From Pezizomycotina sp. ARF18 (taxonomy: Eukaryota; Ascomycota): 64,000 nucleotides of DNA. This document shows positions 11,827 through 23,998 of this stretch, piece after piece. The notes beneath the pieces were generated by a model. That model was given only the letters and a program-made list of their open reading frames with translations, had not been told where the DNA came from and did not search any database. The DNA lies in the NCBI GenBank assembly GCA_002224055.1, contig AZLU01000080.1:103548-167547 (forward strand), in the 5' to 3' direction. Made by a program: the position numbers and the translations under genes. Each line of letters opens with the position of its first letter. The stretch's first letter is position 1.

Positions 11827-14548
11827 ATGTCTTTTCAATTCCCAAACATAAAGGACAAACTCGACGCACCGCAAAAAAGTCGGCATTTGAAAAGGCGAAG
11901 CGGAGGCTGAAGCGAAACGGCAACGAGAGGCGGCCGAAACAGCAGCAGTCTATGAGACTTCGTTAAATCGTTCGAAGACGAATCGCCCCGTTATCGGAGA
12001 TCTACCGAGGACAGGGGTTAGGGGGTTACTCGCGCGGTCCGCCTTCAAGACCCCGCTGGGCCTAGCGGCAGACATTCGGCCCCGCGTCGGACGGCCCTCG
12101 CTCCGACAACCCTCCTCATCCCTCTTCAAGTTCTCGACGTTACGAAGAAGGTTCGCCGCCTGGACCTGGATCGGGATTTTCGTCGCGTAAGAGGGAGTTC
12201 GATACGTACAAAAGGGATTCCGACGGCCCGAGAGGGGCCATGGTGGTCCGTCGAGGGGTCGCGGTGGAAGGGGTAGCGGCGTGCTTGGGTTCGAAGATGC
12301 TTCGGAATACATGCTTCCGAAACCTCCGTCGGGGTCGGCTAGGAAGTTTACAAAGTTCGCCGAGGACGATGATGAGGAGGATAGGGACAACAAGTCGAGG
12401 GACCAACCGAAGCCCACCATTCACTCACGCATCTACCGCCGAAGATCGCAAGCCTTTCATCCTCGACCTGATGAAGCCGTATTTTCCTACGCTTACCCCG
12501 AACCAGATCACGCTACAATTACCTTCGAACATACCGCGGGGCCTTCGGAACCTTCCTCGTCTTCCTCTTCGTCGCTATCGTCCCAAACGCAAAGTCAGGC
12601 TAGGAAAGCCTCATCGGCATTAATAATGCTTCAGAGCGACACCGCCAGCAGCGAGATTGATGCTGCCGTCAATGGCCTAGCGAACAAGTATCTGGGTCAG
12701 GGCTACAGACTCGGTATTTCGCGGCATCTCCTTCAACTGCGTTGCACTCGGCGGTTACGCGATAGCGTCGCAAGGTTCCGCACCCTTTGGAGCTCGGCAG
12801 CTATTCCAAGGTGGAGGAGGGAGGGGCGGACGCGGTTATGCACCTCCGCCTTCTTATTCAGGCCCCGGCAGCGGTGTGAATAGCAATAGGATGAGGTGAC
12901 AGTTGCAATTCCTAAGGATCTACGAGTCCTGAAGGTTATAAACAAGATGATCGAGGCTGTTCTTACACACGGCCGGAATTCGAGGCACTACTGATGGCTA
13001 CCCTCTGTAATCAGCGACGAACGATTTCGCTTGGTTGTGGACTGCGGGCGCCAGGCACGGTATTATCGGTGGAAGCTGTGGGACGTGGTGACCTCCGACG
13101 GTTCAAATAAGAGCCGGGGACGTTCCGCTCTTACGCAGGCACTACTGTCACGCAGCTTTTCGAGAGCGGCGCAAACATGGGAGCTACCGCCAAAGCGCGT
13201 GCAAAAGTTTGAGTTCATCACGCGGCTAGAAGATTTCATAGATGATGGGGATCATTCCTCCTCCGAGGAGGATGAGATCACATCAAGCTCAGGATTCGAA
13301 CCCTTCCGCGGAGGAGACGAAGACGTACCTCGGCCCTCTTAGGCGAGCTAAGCTTATGCATTTGTTATCGCGCATACCGCCAACTACTGGTACTTTACGG
13401 CGTGGCGATGTAGCACGAGTTACGGCCTTCGCGGTGGAGAATGCATATGCGGCTGAGGAAGTCGTAGATATCTTTGCTCCAACGTTGTTCGCCCTGTTGC
13501 ACTTTCTAAGGCTAATCCGGATTACGAACCGTCGAACAACGCCGCACAGGAAAATGACAACGGCGATGACAAAGATAATAACGAAAGCAACGAAAAGCAG
13601 ACTAAGCAAGACACGACGTCACTACGACTCATTGGCCTGTATCTTATATCGGATGTGCTATCTAATTCTGGCCTGGGAGTCCGTAACGTATGGAGGTACA
13701 GGCAAATTTTCGATCAACGGTACGAGAGGGCAGGTTTTTGAAGCCTGGCGGAAGTTTGCTCTCAAGAAAATTGGGGAAAGATTAGGCAGGAGAAGTGGAG
13801 GCGTAGCATTCAAGTCGTCATGAGCCTTTGGGAGGTAAGTTCAATTTTATTTGACAAACGGTTTTCTCCCGCAAAAGTCTCACGAGAAATGAAGCAGGCG
13901 TTTGCGGAGCCACGGCAGCACTGCAAGCTGCGTCATCGCAAGCCGAAGTCAAGGCCGAGGCCACGAAAGGGTCATGGCTGCGTCCCGATGGAAATCTGTT
14001 ATGGCCGCTTCGGCTGCTCAGGAGAGTATTGAGGAGAAGAAGTTCAACCCTTACCTCGATAGCTCCGCCGAAACAAGCTGCGGTAGAGGATGAATCGGAG
14101 ATGGTCGATGTGCACATTGACGGCGAAGCCATGGATGAAGACCAAGATGTAGATGGGGTTGCTATGGACGAAGACGATGAGGACGTCGATGGCGTACCAA
14201 TGACAGATAGCGCGAAGGCATGTCAGCGTCGATGGTAATGAAAGCGTGCCAGCAGATGAAGTGCAAAGGAGAAACAAAAGAAAAGGAAGCCCACAGGAAA
14301 GCGGCCCGCAATTGTTCAAGTTCCAGATGGCAGCAGTGCTACCAAGAACGTGTCCACTAGTAATGGGGAGGTAAAGACAACCAAAACGCACCGGCGGATA
14401 GCAAGGACAAGGATACGGGTAATCAAGGCAGGGGAAGAGAATGCGCGCGGAAGATATGTTTGCTGCGGATGAGGACGACGATGATGTGCTTAGACCCTAT
14501 GTGGGGTGGAATTTTAACTCTACGAGGCGAATTACCCACACCGTTTAA
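11827..14548 (+). CDS. SR140/U2SURP-like U2 snRNP-associated splicing factor, many frameshifts
   Basis: The start ATG at 11827 gives MSFQFPNIKDKLDAPQK. Shifted frames then give AKAEAEAKRQREAAETAAVY and DFVKSFEDESPRYR, matching the N-terminus of fungal SR140-like proteins. Downstream, in order, are an RRM-region segment (SDTASSEIDAAVNGLANKYL, about 12640-12690), a SURP module (LKVINKMIEAVLTHG then PEFEALLM, about 12930-13000), YRWKLWDV (13060), LEDFIDDGDHSSSEEDE (13230), a CID module (RAKLMHLLSRIPPTTGTLRR then GDVARVTAFAVENAY, 13350-13450), LIGLYLISDVLSNS (13630), a basic region with RWKSV, an acidic run and EDMFAADEDDDD. The gene works in the nucleus with the U2 snRNP. About ten one-base indels break it; three fall in the first 150 bases. 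One intron is likely at about 13836 (GTAAGT). No sequence feature suggests an alternative family. Confidence 0.88.
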
Positions 14549-14572
14549 AAAAAAAAAAAAAAAAAAAAAAAA
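14547..14572. repeat. Poly(A) tract, about 26 nt
   Basis: Uninterrupted A-run directly at the end of the SR140-like coding region. A second one lies at about 14646-14666, flanked by T-runs. Confidence 0.9.
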
Positions 14573-16180
14573 TACCCACACATAAATCTGTGCCTGATTT
14601 TGAGAATATCGATATATGAAACCCAATTTTGAAGAGGAAAAAATTTAAAAAAAAAAAAAAAAAAAATTTTAAAAAATTTCGTGATATACAAGAAACACTA
14701 CGCTTGATTAAGCCGAGAGATGTATCGTCAAATCTGCTTTACAGCACTGTTTTGTTTACTTAAGTAAGACATTCTTGTCTTCGATTCGAACAGGTAAGTC
14801 TAACCCTGATCCTCTACTGCTCCTGAGGCTAAGCTCTTCATCATCTTCTCACTCGAATAAAGGGAAGAAGAATATAATAAGAAAGACTGATCTCCAAGAA
14901 CCCAATTTTGAGAATTGCAGGATGATTCCAGATCAGATTTTCTGCGTTTCTCTAGCAAACGATATCAAAAGAACAAGATTTTAAGATAACAACGAGGATG
15001 ATTGCACGCTTGCCACTTGCTATATAGGCTCTTCTTGTTCGTCGTCGCTTGATCGCACCACATTTGGAGTCCGGCACGAAATCTTTCGCCCGGATCCCAG
15101 GCTTTTATAGGTTTTAAGGCTGAGCCCAGCGAGTAACTACGCGGTTTAGCAGTCAGGACAGCGATATTTTACCTATTCAGTCAGGTGCAAAAAAAGGAAA
15201 AAAATGAGACACCTATCACTTCATCAACGAAAAGCGGCGACAATTTGCGAACTCGACCCCTTTGACAGCTTTTTGTCTGTTTTACAAACTCTTTGTTATT
15301 ATTCCCACACCTTTATAGAGCCTAGGCCGAGTTAGGGATGTTTTAGGAACTACTAGACCGCTAGACTAGGCGATTGCGCATCGCAAAAGGATCTCGTCAG
15401 ATGTAGAACAATTGTAATTTTTTCCTCCTATTCCTTCAACCAGTCCAAAGTATGCAGATGAGCCAGAACTGTCTTTCAAAGTTCGGTAGCACAGCAGACG
15501 ATACGTTCTAGTCGGCAACAATACCCTTGTTGTCCATATACCGATTATATTATTGGAAGGGCGGTCGGTAGGATGATGTCCCACTCCACTTCACGGGTTT
15601 ATATCCTTCAGCCCCACTGGTGCCGAATATAGTGCATATATTGACTGCCGTGTCAGGTTCTCTTCCTCCAATTGGCGTAGGTTTCCCCCTTGGCGGTAGA
15701 AGAGGAACAATAACAATAAGGAAGAACCCTTTAGTTGTGAATAAGAAGATTTTTTATTGCGCCCCCCGAACAGAAAAAGAGCAGACTTCTCTTGTGTTTT
15801 TTTCTTCTCCCTCTATCTCTATTTTTATACCATCTAGTTCTTTCCGTTCTCTTCGATATCTGCCTTTCGTTTTTTTCTTTTTCTTTTTTCTTTCCTTCTT
15901 GGAAGAGAAAGCGAGTGAGATATTCTCTTTGCCAATCGTTTATATCTTAATTCAATTCCCGCTCTTTTTTTCGCATTTATAAATTTCAAAATTTCCTCTT
16001 TCGTTTCTCCTTGTTGGTTTGTTTGTGGTTTTAAAGGGGAAAGGAAAGGTTTTCGTTCGTTCTTAGGAAGACAAGAGGGTGTCGCGACCACGCACTGGAA
16101 CATTCGCCTGGTAATTCCAAGAATCGATAATACAGAAGGATTTCCGAAATACGTATACGAGGGTTGGGAGAGGAAACAAC
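14573..16180. other. Intergenic, poly(A) and pyrimidine-rich, no gene recognised
   Basis: Short frames (14775-14984 on the plus strand, 15366-15584 on the minus strand) show no domain. From 15780 to 15990 the plus strand is strongly pyrimidine-rich (long T/C runs), a composition common upstream of fungal genes and consistent with a promoter or leader for the membrane-protein gene that follows. Confidence 0.5.
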
Positions 16181-17760
16181 ATGTTGTTTGTTAGTGTTTT
16201 TATAGCAGCCTGTCCATGGTGCAGGAGGTTCGTGCGAAGCCAGTGGTCTATATCGAAACAGACGAGGACCATGCCCCGATACCGCCGATGATCACCTCCC
16301 CGCCGCGACATATGGCTTCTGGGCGACGCCGGCGATAATCTCGACGAATATGCCTGTTAAGTGGCATACCTAGGGTCGGAAGACGCCAGGTCAAAGCAAC
16401 CCTGCAGATTTACTGGCGGCCTGTGTACCGGATACGTTGATTGCGGCGGCGACTATTGCTGTGCGTCCGGGAACATGCTTTACCGACACTTTGGACGAGC
16501 CAGATCAAGTGTAACCACTGACCACCGGGTTTAGCGGCCTTGGTGGCTTGGCGACCTTGGCTCTTTCAGACGTAAGTGCCAGTATAACAATACCCTGTCT
16601 TGAATATTATGCTGGCAAATATATGAATGAGCTAACGAAAGCTTCTTTTTTCCATTTTGTGGCGTAGTACGAATATAAATGAACTCATATCGGAGTACAA
16701 TTCGGTTCTTTCGCAGTACTCGCAATATCTCAGCGGGTATCACTTCCCCACTATTGCACGACTGGGTCATTCGACTACAATTCTTTCATTTCTCGTATTA
16801 CGCGGCTCTCGGTGGGCTGACCGCGAGCGCGACTGTCTCCGGTAATTTATTTAACACCGGACTGTTTGCGCCAGCTACGAACACTGCAGGTGCGACGGCG
16901 GGTGCGGGAGTAGGAACTGTAGCTACCAGCGGTGACCAAAATAACAGCTCGGGCGAGTCGAATGGTGGGAAAGTTACGAAGAAGGAGAAGAAGAGTAACC
17001 TCGGTCCTATCATCGGAGGAGTTGTCGGTGGCGTCGTGGTTCTGGCCTTGATCGCGGCATATCATATCTTCGTCCTTAAGAACAAGAAGAAGAACGCCAG
17101 AAGAATACTGAAGGCGCTGCTGTAGTCGGCGCCGGGTCGGATTCCCCACCTTCGTCTGCTGAAGCCGTTAAGCCTCTGCCTATACGCAGCAAGCTTCGGT
17201 GCGCCGACCCCGGGACAGGGTCAACCTCCGATGGGTCAACCTATGGGACCGCTCCGATGGGTCAGTACCCTTCGCCGATCTCGAGTCCCCGCCGCCGTCC
17301 GTTTCGCCGATTGGAGTCATGGGAGGTTTGCCCGCCGTCCCGCAGCCCGGCAGTACAACAGTCGCCTTCGCCGAGCTCTCAGTCTCAATCCCAGTACGGC
17401 CAGTATGCCCAGCCACCTCCAGCTTTCTCTCCTCGCCCGTCGGCTTCACCAGTGCCTTTTGTTGCTGAGCTGCGATCCCGAGCGAACCAGGCAAAGGCTA
17501 CTTCAGCCTCCCCCAGGACAGCAGTACGCTGAAATGCCAGGCAGCAGCCATACATCCCACAACCTCAAGGCCAGCAACCACAACAGGTACAATACCAGAA
17601 AGGACAACAGCCGCACCAACAACCGCAACGTACAACAGGTGCCATCGGCAGGTCCTCCGCATAGCAACCTCCGTTCTATGGCGGTCAGCAGCAGTTCCAG
17701 CAGGGACCCATCGCCGAGATGGACGCGACCGTGGCAGATGAATGCATAATTCACTTTTGA
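16181..17760 (+). CDS. Single-pass cell-surface membrane protein with Gln/Pro-rich cytoplasmic tail
   Basis: The first ATG (16181, MLFVSVFIAACPW) is hydrophobic and may be a signal peptide, but frame changes follow. A coherent exon near 16400-16570 includes LLAACVPDTLIAAATIAVRPG and two cysteines. An intron 16572-16667 has GTAAGT, CTAAC and TAG. Then come a Gly/Thr/Ala-rich stalk (ATAGAGVGTVATSGDQ), a stop-transfer helix LGPIIGGVVGGVVVLALIAA (about 17000-17060) and basic KNKKKN. The tail is rich in Pro, Ser and Gln (QYGQYAQPPPAF; later QPQGQQPQQ) and ends IAEMDATVADECIIHF with TGA at 17758. This order (ectodomain, Ser/Thr-Gly stalk, helix, PQ-rich tail ending near an EMDA-type motif) is common among fungal wall-sensor-like proteins, though no named domain is seen. 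At least four indels interrupt it. Confidence 0.6.
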
Positions 17761-20622
17761 AAAAGTCAAAACATGTAACAGGAAACGAGAACCACAGAGA
17801 TTGTAAAAGGGTGAATGAAAGGAAGACTAAGAAAAAAAAAAGATGTTTCTTCAACACAAACGCAAAGGAATGTTTCTGCAATGTTTATTTCCAGCAGGGT
17901 TATCACTTTAAACATCCATATCTGTTGGAGTATAACGAATGGAGAAAGATTATCAAGATGAACGAGAGCAAACGGGTGTGGAGAATATCAAGCCATTATC
18001 ATCGTTCCTTTTTTTGTGTTTCTTTTCGATATATCGGCGATTAATTCCAGATATGTATTACTACTACTACTTTCGTTCTTGTCTGTATAATATTCACCTA
18101 ATATCTGTTTATATTGAAGTACTTACTTAGGCATCTATACAATAATATTTTCTTTTTTAGTTAAGTATCTTTAGTTAACGTATCAAGCATATGCTTATCT
18201 TTTAAAAAAAGAGAAAAAAAAAAAAAAGGAAAAAATAGGACAAGAGCAAGGACAAAGATATCAATAATCTAGAATCCCTAGTGAGAGTCGCATGCGCACA
18301 ATAGCTCGAAAAGTAAGAACGATGGAATATTCTTCGTTTGTTAGCCGACTTGTCGGATATTTTATTACTTAGCTGCATGATCCTGAGTACACTCTCGATA
18401 TTTAAGCAGTATACTCAGTAGTAATCGATAATAACAATATATATCTCATATAAAGTCTATATAGCAAATCGTAAAACTTTATTTGATTAAGACCACCATC
18501 GTTAATCACCGTATGAGTCCAAGTAGAGGTTGTCATATAAATTATATACCAGTGTATAATTTAAACAATGAACATTGTCATCAACGTTAACGGTTACTTG
18601 CTAGAGTACTTAATCTCGTTTTTAATTTTAATTTCCTTTCATAAAACATCTTCAGCATCTGGGGGCTTTTCTTTCTTCCTCGAGGAGAACGCCCTACCGT
18701 CAGTTGCTGCAAGATGCTGTACGATGCTGCACGCTGCAAGCCTTAGGAAAAAAGGAGGCCCTCGTCAATATTGTAAGTGCTAAGTAATATACGCGGCCGT
18801 TTTTTATTTTATTAATTTTTTTATTTTTTTATTTTATTTTATTTTGTTTTGTTTAATTATCTAAATTTTTTTTTCCCGACTCTGTCCTCTCTTTCTACTT
18901 ATTTGTTTCTTCTTCTTCATGTTTCCCACTCGATAACTTCAATCGCGTCAACTCCACAAACCCAAATCGACAATAAACCTTTTGCATCGCCGCCGCCCCA
19001 TGTGTCGAAAAAAGCTCCAGGAAACTTCTATTCGCGTTCTTCTCTTGCAGTTAGTTGGTGTATTTCTCCGATGCGTTTTTTTAATATGCATAAAAACCTG
19101 ACATTTGGCCTTCTTGTTTCATCGAAGCTTTCATGTTTGATATTTTTTTTATTCCCTTTCTTCTCAATAAACAGAAACGCAATCATGCTGTAACTAGCCG
19201 GTCTCTACTTTTGTTTCCTTTACAGATTGCAGCTCTTCCAAGAATTAAAGCTCCAAACAAGCTAGAAAATGTACCTTCTTCGTCATTCTTCTCTCTCCTC
19301 CCTTCTCCCTCCATATCAAGATCGACGTCGCACGATCCTGAGATATAAAATGTTCCAAAAACAAAAAAGGAGATAAGAACTTCTTTTCGTTTAACTTAAT
19401 CGTGCCTTCTCTCCACCTTTCTTTCATTACTTTCGGGATTATATACCGGAAGGAATAGAAGGAAATACGATCCTGGGGAAGTTTATTTCCTAGAAGAATC
19501 TGCAATCCTTCTTGGCTCCTTCTATATTCCTCCAACTTCTCAAAGCCTGGAAGGACACAAAGGTGGAAACTTGCCAAGTGTGTTTATTTGCTGGTATCGT
19601 TAGGTTGAAACAAAAAAATCAGGAATTGATGAAGGACAATTTATCATGTATATACTTTCCTTTACCGACTAATCATTCCGGTACGGCATCCTTGCTTGCC
19701 TTCTTGCTTTTAACGAATTCGGGATTTTTCATTATTTATTATTGTTTATTTAATATTCTTTTATATTTATTTTAGTTTATTTTATTTTCTTTTTTTCTTT
19801 TTAACTTTTTTTCTTTTTAACGAGAAACCGTTTAGTTAAGCGAGAGATTTATAACAAAAAAGGTTGTTTAGAATATTCCGCCTTGTCTATAGGAAATGGA
19901 GAGCCTGATGGTTTTAAGTAGGGGTTCTAAAAACCTTTCCGGACAATCGCGGGGAGAAATCGAAGCTATGGGAAAACCTACGTCTACCGTCCTATCAACA
20001 GCCATCTCTATCATGGCTCTTGTTTTTTTTTTTTTTTTTTTTTTTAAAGCTTCCATCTATATTTTTCGTGAAATTTGAGCGCAAAGAAACAAGCTAACAC
20101 GTCTCTTTTCTACTCCTCTCTAGTAAGACACTAACCAGTATAGTCTGACGAAACTTATCGGTAGCATGGTTGATAGTTCAATCACTCGATTGAATTTGCG
20201 CCTTACTTAATAATTCCCTATTCGCCAATAAGAGCATAGATGCCTCTTTGGAGCAAGTGCCGGCAGGGCAAAAAAAAAAAGGGGGAACTAGACGGGGGAA
20301 AAAGACGCCACCTGGATTTTGATCCAATGCACGTCGACGCCATTGCTCCAACCTTAAGAAAGTATGAGTTCCAATTGCCCTGCTCGCTCGCTTTTTGCAA
20401 GTGATATGCTTGTTCGGTGCCGCTTAGCACCCGAACCTTGCTGAGCTAAGCTTGCGGTGGTTTGCTCAAGTCGACAATTTAGCTATGGGGTCCTCCACGA
20501 CAGACAGGTGGGCTGTGCCTCGCACCTTCACAGGTCCAGCTATCTTTTCTTTTTCCTACATCCTACAGCTTTCCCCTCGGTTTTTGGGGTTAAGCGTCAA
20601 AATTTTATATTATATTACATTG

Positions 20623-20656
<34 letters not shown>

Positions 20657-21363
20657 AGAAAAGAAAGATATACATTTGGGCTGTTCCTGATCGTCAAACC
20701 CAAGAGAGATACTACACCCACACCCACCAAAAGTATCTCGCCCTCTTTTATATTTTGTATTTCTTTTTCCAGTGGCTTGCACCATTGCTTTTTCTTTTAT
20801 TTCTTAATCTACTCTTTCTTTGCTTTGTTTTCTCATACCACCTTAAACGTGGAACGGCAGCAAGCATTGAGTTTGAGGGGGAAGAGTGAGAGTGTGCATG
20901 GTACTGGGGCCAGTGCACCCAACTTAACTGGATGATATTCCAAGCACCACCTCTCTCTCTAGATATATTTATATATTTCTCCTCCTTCTGAAATACCTGA
21001 TAATAATTTTCCATTACCGTACGATATAAAGAAAGATCAGACCCACTCAAGAACGTGGGATATTAAATCCTTCCTTCATTCCTTCCTTCCATAAAAGTTT
21101 TACTTTTCCTCTTCTCCCTAGACTTGAACAGGCTTCTCGATAATCCAATCTTTCCGTATTCAGTTGCGAACAAAAATATTCCGTCCCAATACTATTATAA
21201 TTTCTTTCTAACCTGTGATCTCTAGAACAATATAGTTTCTTTTTATAAACATATCTTCCCTCTTTTTGTTTTCATTTTTCGACCTTCTTCTCCTAAATTC
21301 CTTTCAACCAGTGTAATTGAACACTTGTCTTTATTTCCTTGAACATACTCAACTTCCATCAAG
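17761..21363. other. Long gene-poor stretch with long homopolymers
   Basis: No convincing exon. 18850-19360 and 20700-21360 are pyrimidine-rich on the plus strand; the latter leads into the gene starting at 21364 and may hold its promoter. The longest homopolymer of the window (T, 32 nt) is at 20624-20655. Minus-strand frames at 19245-19577 and 20218-20430 show no domain. Confidence 0.5.
20624..20655. repeat. Poly(T) tract, 32 nt
   Basis: Uninterrupted T-run, the longest homopolymer in the window. Confidence 0.93.
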
Positions 21364-22886
21364 ATGGATAGCAGTATGAATAGGAACTCCGTCAGGTTCC
21401 AGCAGGGCGACAAAATAAAACGAGAGCTACATAGGCTCCTAGGTAAGAAGAATAGTCCATTTCTATATTACATCTCGTTCTCCCTCTTCTTCCTTCCCCC
21501 CTTATCAACATCTTTTACCGTTTTACGATTTGGTTGCGTTTCACAACATGAATCTATAATTTGCCCAATCCATATTACATACGATCCCTAATTCATTTTC
21601 TATTTTTCGCCTTTTGCCGGATAGCGTGGTAGCTATTTTTCCGGGACTTGAGCATTTAAGCGCCTACAACTAGTACTAATATGAACAATTTTCCAACAAA
21701 TCTTTTAGAGCGAGAGGGTTACCATGATATACCATTTATTAGTGTTCTGAGAAAGAACAGCAGATACCACTTTGTTGGTCACCCTGCCTAGAAGATGGCA
21801 AGGACACCATCTGGACCATCAGTAAAGAAGAGAGGAATAAGCTATTAGAAGATCTAGCTTCAGGCAAGATCATCGTAAGGCCAGGGCGAGAAGAGCAGGT
21901 TCGGGTTCGGAAGATGGCGATTCGCCTGTGGCGTCGAGGACGCAGGAGCTGCCTCACAAGAGACGACGAACGTCCAGCACTGTTCTTCCCGGCGATTACG
22001 AACCTGGGAGCAGCGCTGCTGGCTCCTCCTACCATTCCCCAGTCCACTACGCTGCCTCTAACCACTCTTCCCTTTCTCCTGAGCGACACCTCCCTCCGCT
22101 GCCACAGCAACATCGACACAGCTACAGTGGCAACTGGACGGGGCTAGAAAACACGATGAAGAGTTCATCGACACATGCTCAGCGAAATTAAGACATGCTA
22201 TAATAGCCTCGAGGAGAAGTGTTACACGCAGGAGATGGAGATCGAAAAGCGGCGGTTGCACGAGGAGAAACTTAACAATGCAGGAGAGGCCCCAGGACTA
22301 CAAGATGTACTACGGGAAAGGATTATGACCTTGAGAGGACAACGATTCGCTGCAAAAGAGGTTATTTGACATGACAAAGGAGAGAGATGCTGCGAGGAAG
22401 GAAGCTAAGGCGTGGGAGTCGATAGTTCAAATAAGAAGGATTTGACAATCACGTAAGTCAACTTTGTCCTAGCCACTTCCAAGTCACCCCTTGGCGCCAG
22501 GCCCCGCTGACATCGACTTTTCTCCTGCAGAGATCCTAATGGGGGTTCCAGACGTACAACTGATCACAGAAAACTCTACCGCTTACGATACAGCCATGTT
22601 ACAGCGCCCTTCGATCTAGAAGCACGTCGACAAACAAATTGATCCTCACTAGTCCTTCATCCCTCGACTCGATCAACCCAGTGCACTTTCTGCAGACTTT
22701 CTGCAGACTTATCTACTTCATACGGCAGTTGCACCGACCCTTTGGCTAGGGTTGCCTCGGAGCGAAATTTTTCGATTTTCCAAAGCATGGCACCGAGGAT
22801 GCCAGTTCGCCCACAAACATGGTTCGCATCCGGCTCACGCCGACACGATTTCCATACATTTTACCGCTCTCTATTCCCGAAGATAA
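21364..22886 (+). CDS. Uncharacterised protein with a coiled-coil segment
   Basis: ATG at 21364 opens MDSSMNRNSVRFQQGDKIKR. An intron 21443-21708 (GTAAGA, TACTAAT at about 21674, TTTTAG) joins LHRLL to EREGYHDIPFISVLRKN in frame. After a frameshift comes LEDGKDTIWTISKEERNKLL, then a Ser/His-rich region (HKRRRTSSTVLPGDYEPGSS, 21950-22030). A charged helical stretch LEEKCYTQEMEIEKRRLHEE (about 22210-22270) has coiled-coil character. A second intron (GTAAGT at about 22453 to CTGCAG at 22530) precedes a last exon ending near 22886. I do not recognise the family. The basic patch KRRR and the coiled coil would suit a nuclear or cytoskeletal protein, but this is inference. At least four indels are needed to connect the frames. 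Confidence 0.5.
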
Positions 22887-23614
22887 TTATTCCTGGCATC
22901 ATTATTTTTAGCACTTGATGATTCTTTTATTCTTCAGTTAAAAACGAATGTGGTTTGTTTGCTTTCCTTTCTTTTGTTACATCATGACAATCGTGCTTTC
23001 TCTTCTCTTATACCTTCTATTTATATAACGCCTGAAGATATTTATATCCTCACAGCGTTACTTTCACTACTTTCCATTCATGAGTCGTCATTTCCCTTCA
23101 ACCGATACCTTTTCTTTAATCTTGAAGATTTTCTTCCTTTTCTTTATCTGTGCTGTAATTTTCATTATTCCCCTTCTTACTTCTACGGTTCTACTTTCTC
23201 TTTTCATGCGTAGCAGATTTCAAGTGCCTTGCACTCCCGCATGCTGGACGGGACTTACAAGCATCAGCCCTTTTTCTCCTCTTCAGCGTCTTCTTTTCCT
23301 TTCTTTTTTTTCATTATCATTCTTTTTAGATCATAATCCCCCCTAATAACATGTACATAGAATATGAAGCATATAGCATCACTGCAGTATGAATTTCTGC
23401 ACACATAATGGAGTTAGCTTGTCTTTTTCTTTTTTAATAAACAGTAATTAATTAAGTAACTATAATATCACTTAATATTTACGCTCACTATAATCAATCA
23501 AACGTAGTACATATTGCGTCAATATCTCATCAATATAAACAGTGGTATATCAGTTTGAATTGATATATATTATTTCCCATTAACTTTTTCTTCCAAGTAT
23601 TTCCCCCTTTCGAT
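22887..23614. other. Intergenic, pyrimidine-rich
   Basis: 23000-23340 is T/C-rich on the plus strand, and the open frames there (Phe/Leu/Ser-rich) simply reflect that. 23440-23560 is very AT-rich. No gene or RNA seen. Confidence 0.5.
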
Positions 23615-23871
23615 ATGGCTTCGATACGAGTTTACCGCTGCGAGGTCACCATTAGCATGGGGGAGAGTTTTCCTTCGAATAAATCTACGGAGCAAATTCT
23701 GCCTGCGCGAGAGCCTACTCGCCTATCAGCAACTTAAAGAAAAGGGCCCACAAGGTGTGTTTCACTTCATTTGGCGACCCATTCGGACAACCACTACTAT
23801 AAACCACCGGTACACCACTGCTTTTTCTGAACCATTCCAGGTACCGTCGCGGAGCTAGTGAACTGGTACTT
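23615..23871 (+). CDS. Possible exon pair of an unrecognised gene
   Basis: ATG at 23615 opens MASIRVYRCEVTISMGESFP. After one frame change the sequence reads LAYQQLKEKGPQ up to a GTGTGT donor at 23755. After TTCCAG at 23840 the next bases join in frame as GTVAELVNWYF. The maintained frame over an 86-nt intron-like gap supports coding. Immediately downstream lies a long TTTA microsatellite, so the end of the gene cannot be traced. No family recognised. Confidence 0.3.
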
Positions 23872-23882
23872 CTTATTTATTT

Positions 23883-23976
<94 letters not shown>

Positions 23977-23998
23977 TTTCTTATTTATTATTTTTTTT
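23872..23998. repeat. (TTTA)n tetranucleotide microsatellite, about 127 bp
   Basis: About 30 TTTA/TTAT units with two phase slips (near 23940 and 23981), followed by a T-run. It produces an artefactual Leu-Phe-Ile-Tyr repeat frame. Confidence 0.97.

Noticed and set aside
13289-13609. Minus-strand hydrophobic frame and a GGATTCGAACC box resembling a tRNA B-box
   Set aside because: Both lie inside the SR140-like coding region, and no cloverleaf could be drawn around the box.
22687-22713. Short direct repeat CTTTCTGCAGA twice
   Set aside because: Two copies only, inside the last exon of the 21.4 kb gene; no sign of an array or insertion.
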